A stretch of DNA of 64,000 nucleotides from positions 1,798,001 to 1,862,000 of the forward strand of contig NZ_LT906438.1 in assembly GCF_900186955.1 (NCBI RefSeq), read 5' to 3'. This DNA is from Bacillus pumilus. Lineage in GTDB: Bacteria; Bacillota; Bacilli; Bacillales; Bacillaceae. The notes beneath the pieces are model-generated. The model did no database searches. It saw only the letters and a list, made by a program, of their open reading frames with translations, and was not told the origin of the DNA. The position numbers and the translations under genes are program-made. Position 1 is the stretch's first letter. Each line of letters begins with the position of its first letter. Shown here one piece after another: positions 35,146 to 44,693 of this stretch.

Positions 35146-35928
35146 CTAGTTGCCTCTGTATTGAGGCGTTCGTTTTTCTTGGAAAGCTTGAAGGCCCTCC
35201 ATTCGATCTTCTGTATCAATGAGCCGTACATAGGCTTCGTATTCCTTCATCAAACCTGTACGCAGATCGTGATCAAGACTCATTTGAATCGCTCGTTTCG
35301 CTTCTTTTAGAGCAATTGGGCCGTTTTTGGCGATTTGTTTTGCGAGAGAAATGGCGTCATTCATAAGGGAATCTCCTAAAGAGAGGTGCTCAATTAGTCC
35401 AATTTGAATGGCTTCTTCAGCTTGTAATGAAGCACCTGTGAAAATCAGTTCTTTTGCTTTACCGAGTCCGACGACACGCGGAAGCCGCTGCGTCCCTCCT
35501 GCCCCTGGTATGATAGCTAGTCCTGTTTCTGGCAGACCGAGTCTTGCTCCGGCTCGTGCGATGCGAATATCACAAGCTAGCGCGAGCTCAAGTCCTCCGC
35601 CAAGTGCGATTCCGTTCATGACGGCAATGACAGGTACAGGAAGGGATTCAATTTCTGTAAAGGTTTGCTGAATTGACAGAACTGCCGCTTTTGCTTCTTC
35701 TTCTGTCATCAATCGTCGCTCTTTTAAATCAGCACCTGCGCAAAAAACGTTAGAACCAGCTCCTGTCATGAGCAGGCAGCGGATGCTTTCATCATGTTTG
35801 ATTTCTTGAATGAGTTGATTGATCTCCTCAAGCATCGCAGCAGATAGGGAATTTGCTTGTTCTGGTCTGTTTAAGGTCATGATCCCAATCTGTTCATCTT
35901 GTATCGTAAAATTGACCAATGATGTCAT
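35146..35928 (-). CDS. yngF: Enoyl-CoA hydratase family (methylglutaconyl-CoA hydratase)
   Basis: A 260-residue crotonase-fold enzyme. Family motifs are LNRPEQANSLSAAML, GAGSNVFCAGADLKERR (oxyanion hole) and MNGIALGGGLELALACDIRI with the second oxyanion hole, then GLPETGLAIIPGAGGTQRLP with the catalytic Glu. In this operon it should hydrate 3-methylglutaconyl-CoA to HMG-CoA. ATG at 35928 (MTSLVNFTIQDEQIG) is used because AAAGGATG precedes it; the upstream extension overlaps yngG and is unconserved. Confidence 0.9.
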   Translation of the reverse strand: MTSLVNFTIQDEQIGIMTLNRPEQANSLSAAMLEEINQLIQEIKHDESIRCLLMTGAGSNVFCAGADLKERRLMTEEEAKAAVLSIQQTFTEIESLPVPVIAVMNGIALGGGLELALACDIRIARAGARLGLPETGLAIIPGAGGTQRLPRVVGLGKAKELIFTGASLQAEEAIQIGLIEHLSLGDSLMNDAISLAKQIAKNGPIALKEAKRAIQMSLDHDLRTGLMKEYEAYVRLIDTEDRMEGLQAFQEKRTPQYRGN

Positions 35929-35942
35929 GTCACATTCATCCT

Positions 35943-36851
35943 TTATGAAGTAGTATGAGAGTGAAAAGCACGTAAACAATGACTAGGCAGGGTTCGATTT
36001 ACTTTTGTTTCGATCCATTCTGCCGCTTTTATCAATGCTGGAAAATCGATATTGGTTTCGATTCCTAGTTTTTGAAGCATATGCACGACATCTTCTGTCG
36101 CGACATTTCCGCTAGAGCCAGGCGCATATGGACAGCCGCCTAGCCCGCCGCTAGAGGCGTCAAATGTGGTGATTCCCGCTTTTAATGCCGTATAAATATT
36201 GGCAAGACCCATCCCTTTCGTATCATGAAAATGAAGAGCGATTTTATCAGCAGGAAAACGTTCAAGTAAAATGTCTAAGCGCCTTTCTACTTGAAGCGGA
36301 TGGGCTTCTCCAATGGTGTCGCCGAGTGATATTTCATCAATGCCATAAGAAAGCAGCATATCCGTTAACCGCAATACTTGATCCATTGGCACTTGATGTT
36401 CATAAGGGCAGCCAAACACGGTGGAAATATATGCGCGTGTGTGTTTTCCGGCTGCTTTTAAATCAGCTGTCATTTGTTTGATGACAGGAAGTGTTTCGTG
36501 GATGGATTGATTCATATTCTTTTTGTTATGCGTTTCACTCGAAGAGATAAACATAGCGCCTGTGTCAAGATTTGCTTCAAAAAAGTGAGCTAAGCCTTTT
36601 TCGTTAGGAATGAGTGCTGCATAGGTGATATCGCCTTTTTTGTGTAAGGATTGGGCTAATTCTTTGGCATCTTTTAAGGCTGGGACCCATTTAGGATGAA
36701 CAAATGAGGTGACTTCAATATAAGGGAGCCGGGCTGCTGTGAGCAGTTCAATCCATCTTTGCTTCTCACTTGTGTCCAGCCAAGTGGATTCATTTTGCAA
36801 TCCGTCCCGCGGGCCGACCTCCCTAATAAGTACACGTTTTGGTAATGCCAT
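35943..36851 (-). CDS. yngG: Hydroxymethylglutaryl-CoA lyase
   Basis: A 302-residue TIM-barrel lyase that cleaves HMG-CoA to acetyl-CoA and acetoacetate. The N-terminus VLIREVGPRDGLQNES is the family metal and substrate signature. Further motifs are VTSFVHPKWVPALKDA, SLGDTIGEAHP, ALHFHDTKGMGLAN (metal-binding His) and GGLGGCPYAPGSSGNVATED with the catalytic Cys of the flexible loop. It lies between the biotin carrier and the hydratase genes. Confidence 0.94.
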   Translation of the reverse strand: MALPKRVLIREVGPRDGLQNESTWLDTSEKQRWIELLTAARLPYIEVTSFVHPKWVPALKDAKELAQSLHKKGDITYAALIPNEKGLAHFFEANLDTGAMFISSSETHNKKNMNQSIHETLPVIKQMTADLKAAGKHTRAYISTVFGCPYEHQVPMDQVLRLTDMLLSYGIDEISLGDTIGEAHPLQVERRLDILLERFPADKIALHFHDTKGMGLANIYTALKAGITTFDASSGGLGGCPYAPGSSGNVATEDVVHMLQKLGIETNIDFPALIKAAEWIETKVNRTLPSHCLRAFHSHTTS

Positions 36852-36862
36852 CTCGCTCCCTC

Positions 36863-37078
36863 CTATTCTGTCAGCTCTAAAAGAACCTCCCCTTCATCGA
36901 CAAATTCTCCCTCTGCTTTATACACTTTGCTGATGACACCTGCCTCTTCTGCCACTATTGGAATCTCCATTTTCATTGATTCCAAGATAGCGACCTCCTG
37001 CCCTTTTTGCACTTCATCGCCTTGTTTCACAAGAAGCTTCCATAAGTTTCCCGCCATTTGTATCGTGACCGTTTTCAT
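36863..37078 (-). CDS. yngHB: Biotin carboxyl carrier protein of the acyl-CoA carboxylase
   Basis: A 71-residue single biotinyl domain. The biotin Lys lies in AILESMKMEIPIVAE (near residue 36). The variant N-terminus is MKTVTIQMAGNLWKLLVKQG. The ATG overlaps the yngHA stop by 4 bases, so it is co-translated with the biotin carboxylase that charges it. Confidence 0.94.
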   Translation of the reverse strand: MKTVTIQMAGNLWKLLVKQGDEVQKGQEVAILESMKMEIPIVAEEAGVISKVYKAEGEFVDEGEVLLELTE

Positions 37079-38424
37079 GAACGGTTCCCCTCCCTTTTTT
37101 TCATGAGAAAATCGGTTGTGATGCTGCCACGTAAGAAAGCAGATGATCCAGCCATTTCCCTCAAAAGCGGTAAGTTGGTTTTGATCCCTTCTATTTCATA
37201 TGCTTGTAACGCAACGTTTAATCGTTCTATTGCAAGTTTTCGTGTATCACCGTAAACGACCATCTTCGCAATCATTGGATCGTAATATGGGGTAATGACG
37301 CTCCCGCTTGTCACACTTGATTCATGGCGTATATAGGGAGCTTCTGGTATAGATAGCCGAGTGATTGTTCCTGGTGACGGATAAAAGGTGACGGGGTCCT
37401 CCGCATAGATTCTGACCTCGATGGCATGCCCGATTTGATGAATGTCCTCCTGATTGAAGGAAAGCGGCTCTGATGCAGCGATTTTCAGTTGCTCCTCGAC
37501 AAGATCAATACCTGTAATTTCTTCTGTGACAGGGTGCTCTACTTGTAATCTCGTGTTCATCTCTAGAAAGTAAAATTGTTGATTTTGATCGACTAAACAT
37601 TCAATTGTCCCTGCATTTTCATAGCCGATGGCTTTGGCTGCTTTCACCGCCACCCGTCCCATCTCTTGTCTTACGGATTCATCGAGACAGGCAGCTGGTG
37701 CTTCTTCGATGATTTTCTGGTGTCTTCTCTGGAGTGAACAGTCGCGCTCAAATAAGTGAACCCCGTGGCCGAATGAATCAAAGAGGACCTGGATTTCAAT
37801 GTGCCGCGCGTCTTCAATGACCTTTTCCATATAAAGCGTCCCGTCGTTAAAAAAACTTTGCGCTCTTTTTTGATTTCCCTCGAAAGCTTTACGCAGCTCC
37901 TCATCATTTCGGACAAGCTGCATTCCGATACCTCCGCCTCCGCTGGATGCCTTGAGCATGATCGGATAACCGAGTGACTGCGCTTTACTGATTCCTTCTT
38001 CTGCGTCATGGAGAGGTGCTGAAACGCCAGGTACAATGGGGATTCCCGTATGATCCATCGTTTTTCTCGCTTCAATTTTATTCCCCATGCGCTGAATGAC
38101 CTGTGCAGATGGACCAATAAAAGCGATTCCTTCGCTGCGGCACCGTTCAGCAAAGGCGGCATTTTCTGATAAAAGGCCATACCCAGGGTGGATGGCGTCT
38201 GTATTTGTCTGCTTGGCTACCTCAATGATCACTTCCATGTTTAAATAGCTTTCAGATACTTTTGCACCTCCAATCAGATAGGCGCTGTCTGCTTCTTGTA
38301 CATGAAGCGCATGCTGATCTGCCTCTGAATAAACAGCCACGGTGTTGATCCCGAGCCTTTTACAAGTCCGAATAATTCGACGAGCAATTTCGCCTCGATT
38401 GGCGATCAATACTTTTTTGAACAT
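37075..38424 (-). CDS. yngHA: Biotin carboxylase subunit of the acyl-CoA carboxylase
   Basis: A 449-residue ATP-grasp biotin carboxylase of the AccC type that carboxylates biotin on YngHB. Motifs: VLIANRGEIARRIIRTCKRL, HPGYGLLSENAAFAERC, the glycine-rich lid KASSGGGGIGMQLV, FERDCSLQRRHQK, and EMNTRLQVEHPVTEEITGID with catalytic Glu/Arg. ATG at 38424 is chosen because AAAGGAG is properly spaced from it; a GTG four codons earlier overlaps the ribosome site. It starts nine bases after the yngI stop. Confidence 0.93.
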   Translation of the reverse strand: MFKKVLIANRGEIARRIIRTCKRLGINTVAVYSEADQHALHVQEADSAYLIGGAKVSESYLNMEVIIEVAKQTNTDAIHPGYGLLSENAAFAERCRSEGIAFIGPSAQVIQRMGNKIEARKTMDHTGIPIVPGVSAPLHDAEEGISKAQSLGYPIMLKASSGGGGIGMQLVRNDEELRKAFEGNQKRAQSFFNDGTLYMEKVIEDARHIEIQVLFDSFGHGVHLFERDCSLQRRHQKIIEEAPAACLDESVRQEMGRVAVKAAKAIGYENAGTIECLVDQNQQFYFLEMNTRLQVEHPVTEEITGIDLVEEQLKIAASEPLSFNQEDIHQIGHAIEVRIYAEDPVTFYPSPGTITRLSIPEAPYIRHESSVTSGSVITPYYDPMIAKMVVYGDTRKLAIERLNVALQAYEIEGIKTNLPLLREMAGSSAFLRGSITTDFLMKKREGNRS

Positions 38425-38432
38425 CGCTGCCC

Positions 38433-40070
38433 TCACTCCTTTATTAGATCAAGCGCCTGTTTTTTCAGACGAAATTTTTGAATCTTCCCTGAGGCGGTCA
38501 TCGGATACTCGTCTGTGATGAAAAAATATTTCGGAATTTTGTAGCGTGCCATTTGTGACTGACAGTAGCTGGTTAATGTCTCAATCGTCACCGCGTGACC
38601 TTGTTTGAGCCGAATGAATGCGGCGGCTTCTTCTCCGTAAGTCTCGTCAGGAATACCGACGACCTGTGCATCAAGAATGGCTGGATGCGTGTAAAGAACG
38701 TCTTCAATCTCTTTTGGATAAACATTTTCCCCGCCTCTAATGATCATATCTTTCAGCCGTCCTGTGATTATCACATAGCCATCCTCATCCATCTCCGCTA
38801 AATCTCCTGTATGAAGCCACCCGTCCTCATCAATGACTTCATTTGTGGCTTCTTCATTTTTATAGTAGCCTTTCATCACGTGATAGCCTCTCGTGCACAG
38901 CTCGCCTTGTTCTCCTCTTGGTACTTCATATGGGGTACCTGGGGCGGTGATTTTCACTTCGATGTGAGGAAGCGCCCGGCCGACTGTTTGAACCCGCCTT
39001 TCAAATGAATCATCCGTTCTTGTTTGGGTAATGACAGGTGAGCTTTCAGTCTGGCCGTAGGCAATCGTGAGCTCCTTCAGACCCATTTGTTCAATGACGG
39101 CTTTCATCACATGGGATGGGCATAGAGATCCTGCCATAATGCCGGTGCGTAATGTAGACAGATTGTACTTGTGGAAATTCGGATGATCAAGCTCTGCAAT
39201 GAACATTGTCGGGACGCCGTGAAGAACCGTGCACTTCTCTTTTTCCACTGTTTGAAGGACGCGCTCTGGGTGGAAAGATTCAATTGGAATGATCGTGCCA
39301 CCTTTTGCGAGACAAGCAAGTACGCCAAGAACAGACCCAAAGCAATGAAAAAACGGCACGGGGATACACATGCGGTCTTCACGGGTGAGCTTCATGCAAT
39401 CTGCGATTTGACTGGCATTGCAGACGATGTTTGTATGGCTGAGCATGACGCCTTTTGGGTAGCCGGTAGTCCCTGACGTATATTGCATATTAATGACGTC
39501 ATCAGGCGTCAGCTCCTCCATTCGTTTCTCCCATTCATCATCCTCCGTTCTTTTGGTAGCAGCTTGAATACTGTCCCAGCTGCGCATGCCCTTTGGCGTG
39601 CGCTCGCCAATATAGACGACACTTTTTAAATATGGAAATGCTGTTGAAGTGATCTCGCCCTGATGAGCTGTTTGGAGCTCTGGGATGAGGTCTTCAAGCA
39701 TTCTGACATAAGATGTCTCTTTAAACCCGTCTACGATAAACAGCATGCTGCTATCAGAGTGCTTTAGTAAGTAAGCGAGTTCTTGTGATTGAAAGTTCGT
39801 ATTCACGGTGACAAGAACGGCTCCAATAGAAGCGCAGGCGAATTGCAGCATGAGCCATTCAGGTACATTGGGTGCCATAATGGCGATATGATCTCCTTTT
39901 TGAACGCCTAATGCCATAAGACCTTTCCCTGTTTCCTTGACCTCTTTAAAAAACGCTTCGTATGAATAACGTAATGAACGTTCTGGATACACAATGGCTT
40001 CATGTGCTGGGTGCTGCTCCTTTTTCTCTTTTAATAGGGAGCCAATCGTTTGTGGATGAATCGACATCAT
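38433..40070 (-). CDS. yngI: Acyl-CoA synthetase (AMP-forming)
   Basis: A 545-residue medium-chain acyl-CoA ligase-like enzyme that activates a free carboxylic acid with ATP and CoA. Motifs are MQYTSGTTGYPKGVMLSHTN, AYGQTESSPVIT, GWLHTGDLAEMDEDGYVIIT and RGGENVYPKEIEDVL, with the C-terminal Lys in ASGKIQKFRLK. In the operon it may activate isovalerate or related branched acids before YngJ. The substrate is inferred. Confidence 0.9.
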   Translation of the reverse strand: MMSIHPQTIGSLLKEKKEQHPAHEAIVYPERSLRYSYEAFFKEVKETGKGLMALGVQKGDHIAIMAPNVPEWLMLQFACASIGAVLVTVNTNFQSQELAYLLKHSDSSMLFIVDGFKETSYVRMLEDLIPELQTAHQGEITSTAFPYLKSVVYIGERTPKGMRSWDSIQAATKRTEDDEWEKRMEELTPDDVINMQYTSGTTGYPKGVMLSHTNIVCNASQIADCMKLTREDRMCIPVPFFHCFGSVLGVLACLAKGGTIIPIESFHPERVLQTVEKEKCTVLHGVPTMFIAELDHPNFHKYNLSTLRTGIMAGSLCPSHVMKAVIEQMGLKELTIAYGQTESSPVITQTRTDDSFERRVQTVGRALPHIEVKITAPGTPYEVPRGEQGELCTRGYHVMKGYYKNEEATNEVIDEDGWLHTGDLAEMDEDGYVIITGRLKDMIIRGGENVYPKEIEDVLYTHPAILDAQVVGIPDETYGEEAAAFIRLKQGHAVTIETLTSYCQSQMARYKIPKYFFITDEYPMTASGKIQKFRLKKQALDLIKE

Positions 40071-40112
40071 GAATTTCCTCCCCCACCAATAGTAAGCGTT
40101 TTCATAACAGAA

Positions 40113-41255
40113 TTAAGCTAACAATTGTCTTGCGATGACTAAACGCTGAATTTCAGAGGTGCCTTCTCCAATTTCCATGAGCTTGGCATCTCTCACAAGC
40201 CGTTCTACCCCGCACTCTTTCATATAGCCTGTTCCTCCGTGAATTTGGACAGCATCAAGACTTGCTTTTGTCGCCATTTCTGAAGCGAAAAGTTTGGCAT
40301 AGGCAGCTTCTTTTGTAAATGGCTTGCCATGATCTTTCAGCCAGGCGGCTTTCCACACCATTTGTCTAGCGAGTTCTATTTGCATCGCCATATCTGCCAG
40401 CTTAAACTGAATGGCTTGAAAGGAAGAAAGAGTCTGCCCAAATTGCTTTCTTTCCTTTGCATAGGAGAGAGAAGCATCTAGTGCAGCTTGTGCGATCCCA
40501 ACAGATAAGGCAGCAATCGAAATTCGCCCCCCGTCTAAAGTGTATAAAAATTGCTTGAAGCCTTTGTTTGGATCTCCTAATATATGATGAGCTGGTACAC
40601 GTACGTTGTCTAAAATGATTTCAGCCGTATCTGAACCGCGCACCCCCATTTTGTCGTATGGATTTGTAATGGTCAGCCCTTTTTGCCCTTTTTCTACAAT
40701 GAAGGCGGAAATGATCGGGCGGCCGTGCTCATCGTGATCCGATACGGCGGTAACGATAATGGTTCTGGCAAAATTGGCGTTTGTGATCCAGCATTTCTCC
40801 CCGCTAATCACATATTCTTGTCCGTCTTTGACCGCTTTTGTTTTTGTCCCTTTAGCATCTGATCCTGCATTTGGCTCCGTTAATCCGAAGGAACCGAGTG
40901 CTGTTCCAGAGGCCAGCGGGACGAGGTGATCCATTTTTTGTTCCTCTGTACCGAAGTAATACAGCGGGCTTGCGCCTAAGGAAACGGCCGCGGCATAGCT
41001 AAGACCTGTACTGGCACACTGTTTTCCGATTTCTTCTACAGCGAGCGCATATGAGATTGTATCTCCACCTGAGCCTCCGTATTTCTCTGGAAAAGGAATA
41101 CCCATCAAGCCGAGCTCCCCCATTTTTTGAAAAGTTTGGGCTGGGAATACAGCCTGTTCATCAATGGTTTGAGCGAGTGGTGCAATTTCTTCCTTGGCGA
41201 ATTCTTTGACCATCTGCCGAATCATTTGCTGTTCTTTCGTTAATTCAAAATCCAT
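40113..41255 (-). CDS. yngJ: Acyl-CoA dehydrogenase (isovaleryl-CoA type)
   Basis: A 380-residue FAD enzyme of the acyl-CoA dehydrogenase family. It has FGLTEPNAGSDAKGTKT and CWITNANFA (flavin-binding), YAKERKQFGQTLSSFQAIQF, and at the C-terminus QIHGGTGYMKECGVERLVRD with EGTSEIQRLVIARQLL. As first gene of the operon it should oxidise isovaleryl-CoA to 3-methylcrotonyl-CoA, the substrate of the YngE/YngH carboxylase. In B. subtilis the matching operon is sporulation-linked; no promoter could be assigned here with confidence. Confidence 0.92.
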   Translation of the reverse strand: MDFELTKEQQMIRQMVKEFAKEEIAPLAQTIDEQAVFPAQTFQKMGELGLMGIPFPEKYGGSGGDTISYALAVEEIGKQCASTGLSYAAAVSLGASPLYYFGTEEQKMDHLVPLASGTALGSFGLTEPNAGSDAKGTKTKAVKDGQEYVISGEKCWITNANFARTIIVTAVSDHDEHGRPIISAFIVEKGQKGLTITNPYDKMGVRGSDTAEIILDNVRVPAHHILGDPNKGFKQFLYTLDGGRISIAALSVGIAQAALDASLSYAKERKQFGQTLSSFQAIQFKLADMAMQIELARQMVWKAAWLKDHGKPFTKEAAYAKLFASEMATKASLDAVQIHGGTGYMKECGVERLVRDAKLMEIGEGTSEIQRLVIARQLLA

Positions 41256-41355
41256 CGTGTTTCCCCCTTTGGCTCTTTTCTATCATATTTATTAATCAAG
41301 TGGCTGCTTCATGCCAAGCTTGGCTGAATTCAGAAAATTAAAACAAAAATAATAG

Positions 41356-41394
41356 AAAAAAGCATGAACGAAGAAAATCCTCATTCATGCTTTT
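41356..41394 (-). terminator. Terminator after yngK
   Basis: AAAAGCATGAA pairs with TTCATGCTTTT around a 15-base loop and is followed by T on the minus strand. Confidence 0.88.
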
Positions 41395-41397
41395 TCG

Positions 41398-42936
41398 TTA
41401 TCTCACTCTTTTTGTAGAAGGTTTGCTTTCGTGATGAAGACGATTGAGAGCCGTTACTTTGTAAGTAACACTCTTATTCTGGTGAACTGAAAGATCTTTG
41501 ACGGATGTCAGCGTACCAGTTTCTTTTCTAACAGTTTGAAGCAACTCATATGTTCCTTTCGTCGTCAATCGATAGACTGCATAATAGGATGCGGTAGATT
41601 GCGGATCATTTTTGATCTGTAAAGCTGCACCATCTGCTGTTTTTTTAATAGATTGAATGATTGGTTTTTTTGGCGCTTTCTGATGAAGCCAAGGCATTTC
41701 TGGAATGAGAGCCGGTTTACGGTACGCATCTTCTATCAATCGATTTTTGACATTCAAAGGGTTACGGTTGATATCCTTTAGGCTAAAGTGCATGCTTCCC
41801 TGTACGAGAGGTGACTGTCTGTTTAGCTGGATCTGCCGAAAGTATTCTTCTGGATCTGACCAAGCGGGATCACTGTTTTGATTAATTTTATACGTCGCCT
41901 GACCAATGTACAGGTGAACAGGCTCTCCCTTCACTTCATTTGACCACCATTTCGTGAGCACGTCATAGGCGGCTGCCTGAAAACCGATGCTCCAGTAAAT
42001 TTGCGGGGTGACATAGTCGATATCATGCTGTTGAATCCACTCTCTTGTATCAGCATACAAATCATCGTAATTGGTCATCCCTGCTGTGGTATTTGAACCA
42101 GACGGATCATCCTTTATGTTGCGCCATACTCCAAATGGGCTAATACCAAATTTCACATACGGCTTTACTTTCTTCACGGTGTCGTTGATTTGCTTGACCA
42201 ATTGGTTCACATTATCTCTTCGCCAATCTTCTATATGCGTAAATGCCTTTTTTCCATATGTTTCATACGTTTCTTGATCTGGGAACGGCACACCGGCTAT
42301 TTTATTCGGGTAAAAATAATCATCCATATGCACTGCATCAATATCGTAGTTTTTCACGACTTCTTCTATACCGCCGACAATGAACTCCTGAGCTTTTGGA
42401 ATGCCTGGATTGAAATAAAGCTGATTTCCGTATGCAATGGTCCAATCAGGATGTTTTTTTGCCGGGTGATCGGCTGATAAACGGCTGAGATCGGTATGAT
42501 TCATTGTGATGCGATACGGGTTAAACCAAGCGTGAAATTCGAGCCCGCGTTTATGAGCTTCTTCGATCATGAATTCAAGCGGGTCATACCCGGGATCTTT
42601 CCCTTGCGTGCCGGTTAAATATTCGGACCACGGCCCGTATGCCGAAGGGTAAAAGGCATCTGCTGTCGGTTTAATTTGCATGATCACGGCATTCATATTC
42701 ATCGCTTTGATCTCATCTAACAAATGAATAAACTCTTCTTTTTGCTCTTTGACAGGCAGCCCTTTCTTTGAAGGCCAATCTAAATTATAAACCGATGCGA
42801 TCCATACTGCGCGCATCTCTCTTGTGCTTTCAAGCTTCCCTTTTGGGATTGGACGAGCTAGACTGCTAGAAGGAATCAATAAGAATACAAACATTAAAAT
42901 TAGTGTTAGACACGTCATACAGATCTTTTTCACCAT
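41398..42936 (-). CDS. yngK: Secreted glycoside hydrolase-like protein YngK (GHL10/DUF187)
   Basis: A 512-residue exported protein. The N-terminus is a Sec signal (MVKKICMTCLTLILMFVFLL, cleavage near SSSLARP). A GHL10 TIM-barrel domain follows: EMRAVWIASVYNLDWPSKKG, NAVIMQIKPTADAFYPS, EFHAWFNPYRIT and IDAVHMDDYFYP, then a C-terminal fibronectin-like domain from about residue 420. Likely a cell-wall or extracellular glycan hydrolase. ATG at 42936 is chosen for its AGGTGAT site seven bases upstream; earlier GTG and ATG codons overlap that site. Same position next to yngJ as in B. subtilis. Confidence 0.9.
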   Translation of the reverse strand: MVKKICMTCLTLILMFVFLLIPSSSLARPIPKGKLESTREMRAVWIASVYNLDWPSKKGLPVKEQKEEFIHLLDEIKAMNMNAVIMQIKPTADAFYPSAYGPWSEYLTGTQGKDPGYDPLEFMIEEAHKRGLEFHAWFNPYRITMNHTDLSRLSADHPAKKHPDWTIAYGNQLYFNPGIPKAQEFIVGGIEEVVKNYDIDAVHMDDYFYPNKIAGVPFPDQETYETYGKKAFTHIEDWRRDNVNQLVKQINDTVKKVKPYVKFGISPFGVWRNIKDDPSGSNTTAGMTNYDDLYADTREWIQQHDIDYVTPQIYWSIGFQAAAYDVLTKWWSNEVKGEPVHLYIGQATYKINQNSDPAWSDPEEYFRQIQLNRQSPLVQGSMHFSLKDINRNPLNVKNRLIEDAYRKPALIPEMPWLHQKAPKKPIIQSIKKTADGAALQIKNDPQSTASYYAVYRLTTKGTYELLQTVRKETGTLTSVKDLSVHQNKSVTYKVTALNRLHHESKPSTKRVR

Positions 42937-42960
42937 TTTTTTCATCACCTCATCATCAGT

Positions 42961-43767
42961 TTATTCCGCTTTTTGAGATCGAATGCCAGCAGATGGTGTC
43001 AGCAGGATGTTTTTCATTTCCTTGAGCTGGGCTTCAGGGATGTCACAAGCCTCGATTAAATACCGCTGTGCACTCCCGTATGTCTCCATCATTTCGTTTA
43101 GCACATCTCCCAGATAATCTTGCTGCACACCGAGAAGCGGCTGAATTTGCTCTTTTGATACCCGATATAAACTCATCATCCGGACAAATCGCTGCTGCCT
43201 TCTGACAAGCATTTTCACCCCTTCGTTAGAGCGCATGTATTCACTTAAAACGGCAGACATCGGTACACCTGCTGCTAATTGAATGAGGGCAGATAAAAAG
43301 CCTGTCCGGTCCTTACCGCTTGTGCAGTGAAGCATCAGCGGGTAATTGCTTTTATCTGAAAGCAGTGTGAACAGTTGCTGAATTTCTTCTTTACGCTCTG
43401 TGAGCATGCTTTGATATAAATCCTTCATAATCGGTGTGAAAGTGAAAGATTTCCCTTCTGCTACCAGCATACGAAACATGGTCCATTTACTTGGCATCTT
43501 ACTGTCAGGATGCATGGGAATATGGACGATTTTGTTATGTTCCTTGATCTTTGGCGGATGTGATTTGCGTTCTGAGGCTGTACGAAGATCACAAACGGTT
43601 TGAATCCCAAGGGTCGAAAACGTCTCGATATCTTGTTTCGTCAGACGGGACAAATCTGCGGATCGATAAATCATCCCCTCCCTGATCACCATTTCATCTG
43701 TTGTGTGAAGTCCCCCTACTTCTCTAAAATTCGCAAGCTTTGAAAATGGGTTGTTTGATTGATTCAT
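42961..43767 (-). CDS. Tyrosine-protein phosphatase, dual-specificity-like
   Basis: A 268-residue phosphatase with the CX5R active site in LHCTSGKDRTGFLSALIQLA (near residue 148). An N-terminal FREVGGLHTTDEMVIREGMIYRSADLSRL segment is typical of bacterial LipA/Y_phosphatase3 proteins. Targets may be phosphotyrosine proteins or phosphoinositide-like substrates; none is indicated. ATG at 43767 follows AAAGGAC; the upstream extension is unconserved and reaches the divergent gene. It lies 24 bases before yngK on the same strand. Confidence 0.85.
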   Translation of the reverse strand: MNQSNNPFSKLANFREVGGLHTTDEMVIREGMIYRSADLSRLTKQDIETFSTLGIQTVCDLRTASERKSHPPKIKEHNKIVHIPMHPDSKMPSKWTMFRMLVAEGKSFTFTPIMKDLYQSMLTERKEEIQQLFTLLSDKSNYPLMLHCTSGKDRTGFLSALIQLAAGVPMSAVLSEYMRSNEGVKMLVRRQQRFVRMMSLYRVSKEQIQPLLGVQQDYLGDVLNEMMETYGSAQRYLIEACDIPEAQLKEMKNILLTPSAGIRSQKAE

Positions 43768-43889
43768 AGAAGTGAAAGTCCTTTCCGTTACGTTCTTTTC
43801 TCTATCATACGCTTTTATCGAGATGGGGAAAAGAGAAGCCATTTGGTATAATGGAAAAAGCACATTCAGTTGGATTGGAGATATGTAGC

Positions 43890-44651
43890 ATGATCAAAAC
43901 AAAACGGATTCAGCAAATCAAAGAGTATGTGTTTGACCGAGAATCTGCCTCACTAGATGAGCTTGTGGCGCATTTTGGCGTTTCAAAAAACACGATACGC
44001 CGAGATGTACAAGCATTGGTCGAGTCCGGCGTGCTCAAAAAAGTATATGGCGGAGTGGCTGTGAATCATTCAACATTAGTAGTATATCAGGAGCGAAAGA
44101 CCCGTCAGCTGAATAAAAAGCAATTGATTGGTCAAACGGCTGCTGCTTTTGTGGAGAATGGGGATATGATTTTTGTTGATTCTGGAACGACAACACTTGA
44201 GATGCTTCCCTATTTGACTGAGAAACAGGTGACTGTTGTGACCAATAATGTAGATTTTATTACACAGGCGATGCCTTATGAGAATTTCACTATCTTTTCC
44301 ACCGGCGGGATGCTTGAGAGAAAAACGAATTCATTCGTTGGCTATCAAAGTGTAGAGCGTTTGAAAGCTTACAATGTCAATAAAGCCTTTATCGCATCAA
44401 CTGGTTTATCCATTGATCACGGCGTCACGAATTCGTCCCCGCTTGAAACGGATATTAAAAAGACGGTTGTTGAAAAAAGTGCCAAAACGTTTTTATTAGT
44501 GGATGATAGTAAATTTAATCATTACGCTTTGACCACATTTTGTCATTTGCAAGATCTTGATGTCGTCGTGACGAATAAACAGCCAAATGAAGATTATCTT
44601 CAATATGGAAAAGAGCATGATGTACGGTTTGTCACGCCTTCATCAAAATAG
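43890..44651 (+). CDS. DeoR-family transcriptional regulator
   Basis: A 253-residue sugar-responsive repressor. The N-terminal HTH is SLDELVAHFGVSKNTIRRDV (about 21-40) with the GVLKKVYGGV hinge. The C-terminal sensor has DSGTTTLEMLPYL and LLVDDSKFNHYALTTF, a layout close to IolR. ATG at 43890 follows GGAG by nine bases. Its target is unknown: no sugar operon adjoins it, though yngK and the phosphatase are divergent. Confidence 0.85.
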   Translation: MIKTKRIQQIKEYVFDRESASLDELVAHFGVSKNTIRRDVQALVESGVLKKVYGGVAVNHSTLVVYQERKTRQLNKKQLIGQTAAAFVENGDMIFVDSGTTTLEMLPYLTEKQVTVVTNNVDFITQAMPYENFTIFSTGGMLERKTNSFVGYQSVERLKAYNVNKAFIASTGLSIDHGVTNSSPLETDIKKTVVEKSAKTFLLVDDSKFNHYALTTFCHLQDLDVVVTNKQPNEDYLQYGKEHDVRFVTPSSK

Positions 44652-44661
44652 ATGGATCACA

Positions 44662-44693
44662 AAACAACGGCTCAGGAATTTGAGCCGTTGTTT
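44662..44693. terminator. Bidirectional terminator
   Basis: A perfect 13-bp stem, AAACAACGGCTCA/TGAGCCGTTGTTT, with a six-base loop lies between converging genes. The last residues of the 44672 gene are encoded inside it. Confidence 0.9.

Noticed and set aside
37671..38180. A 169-codon minus-strand frame inside yngHA
   Set aside because: Same strand, different frame from the biotin carboxylase, whose motifs continue intact through it.
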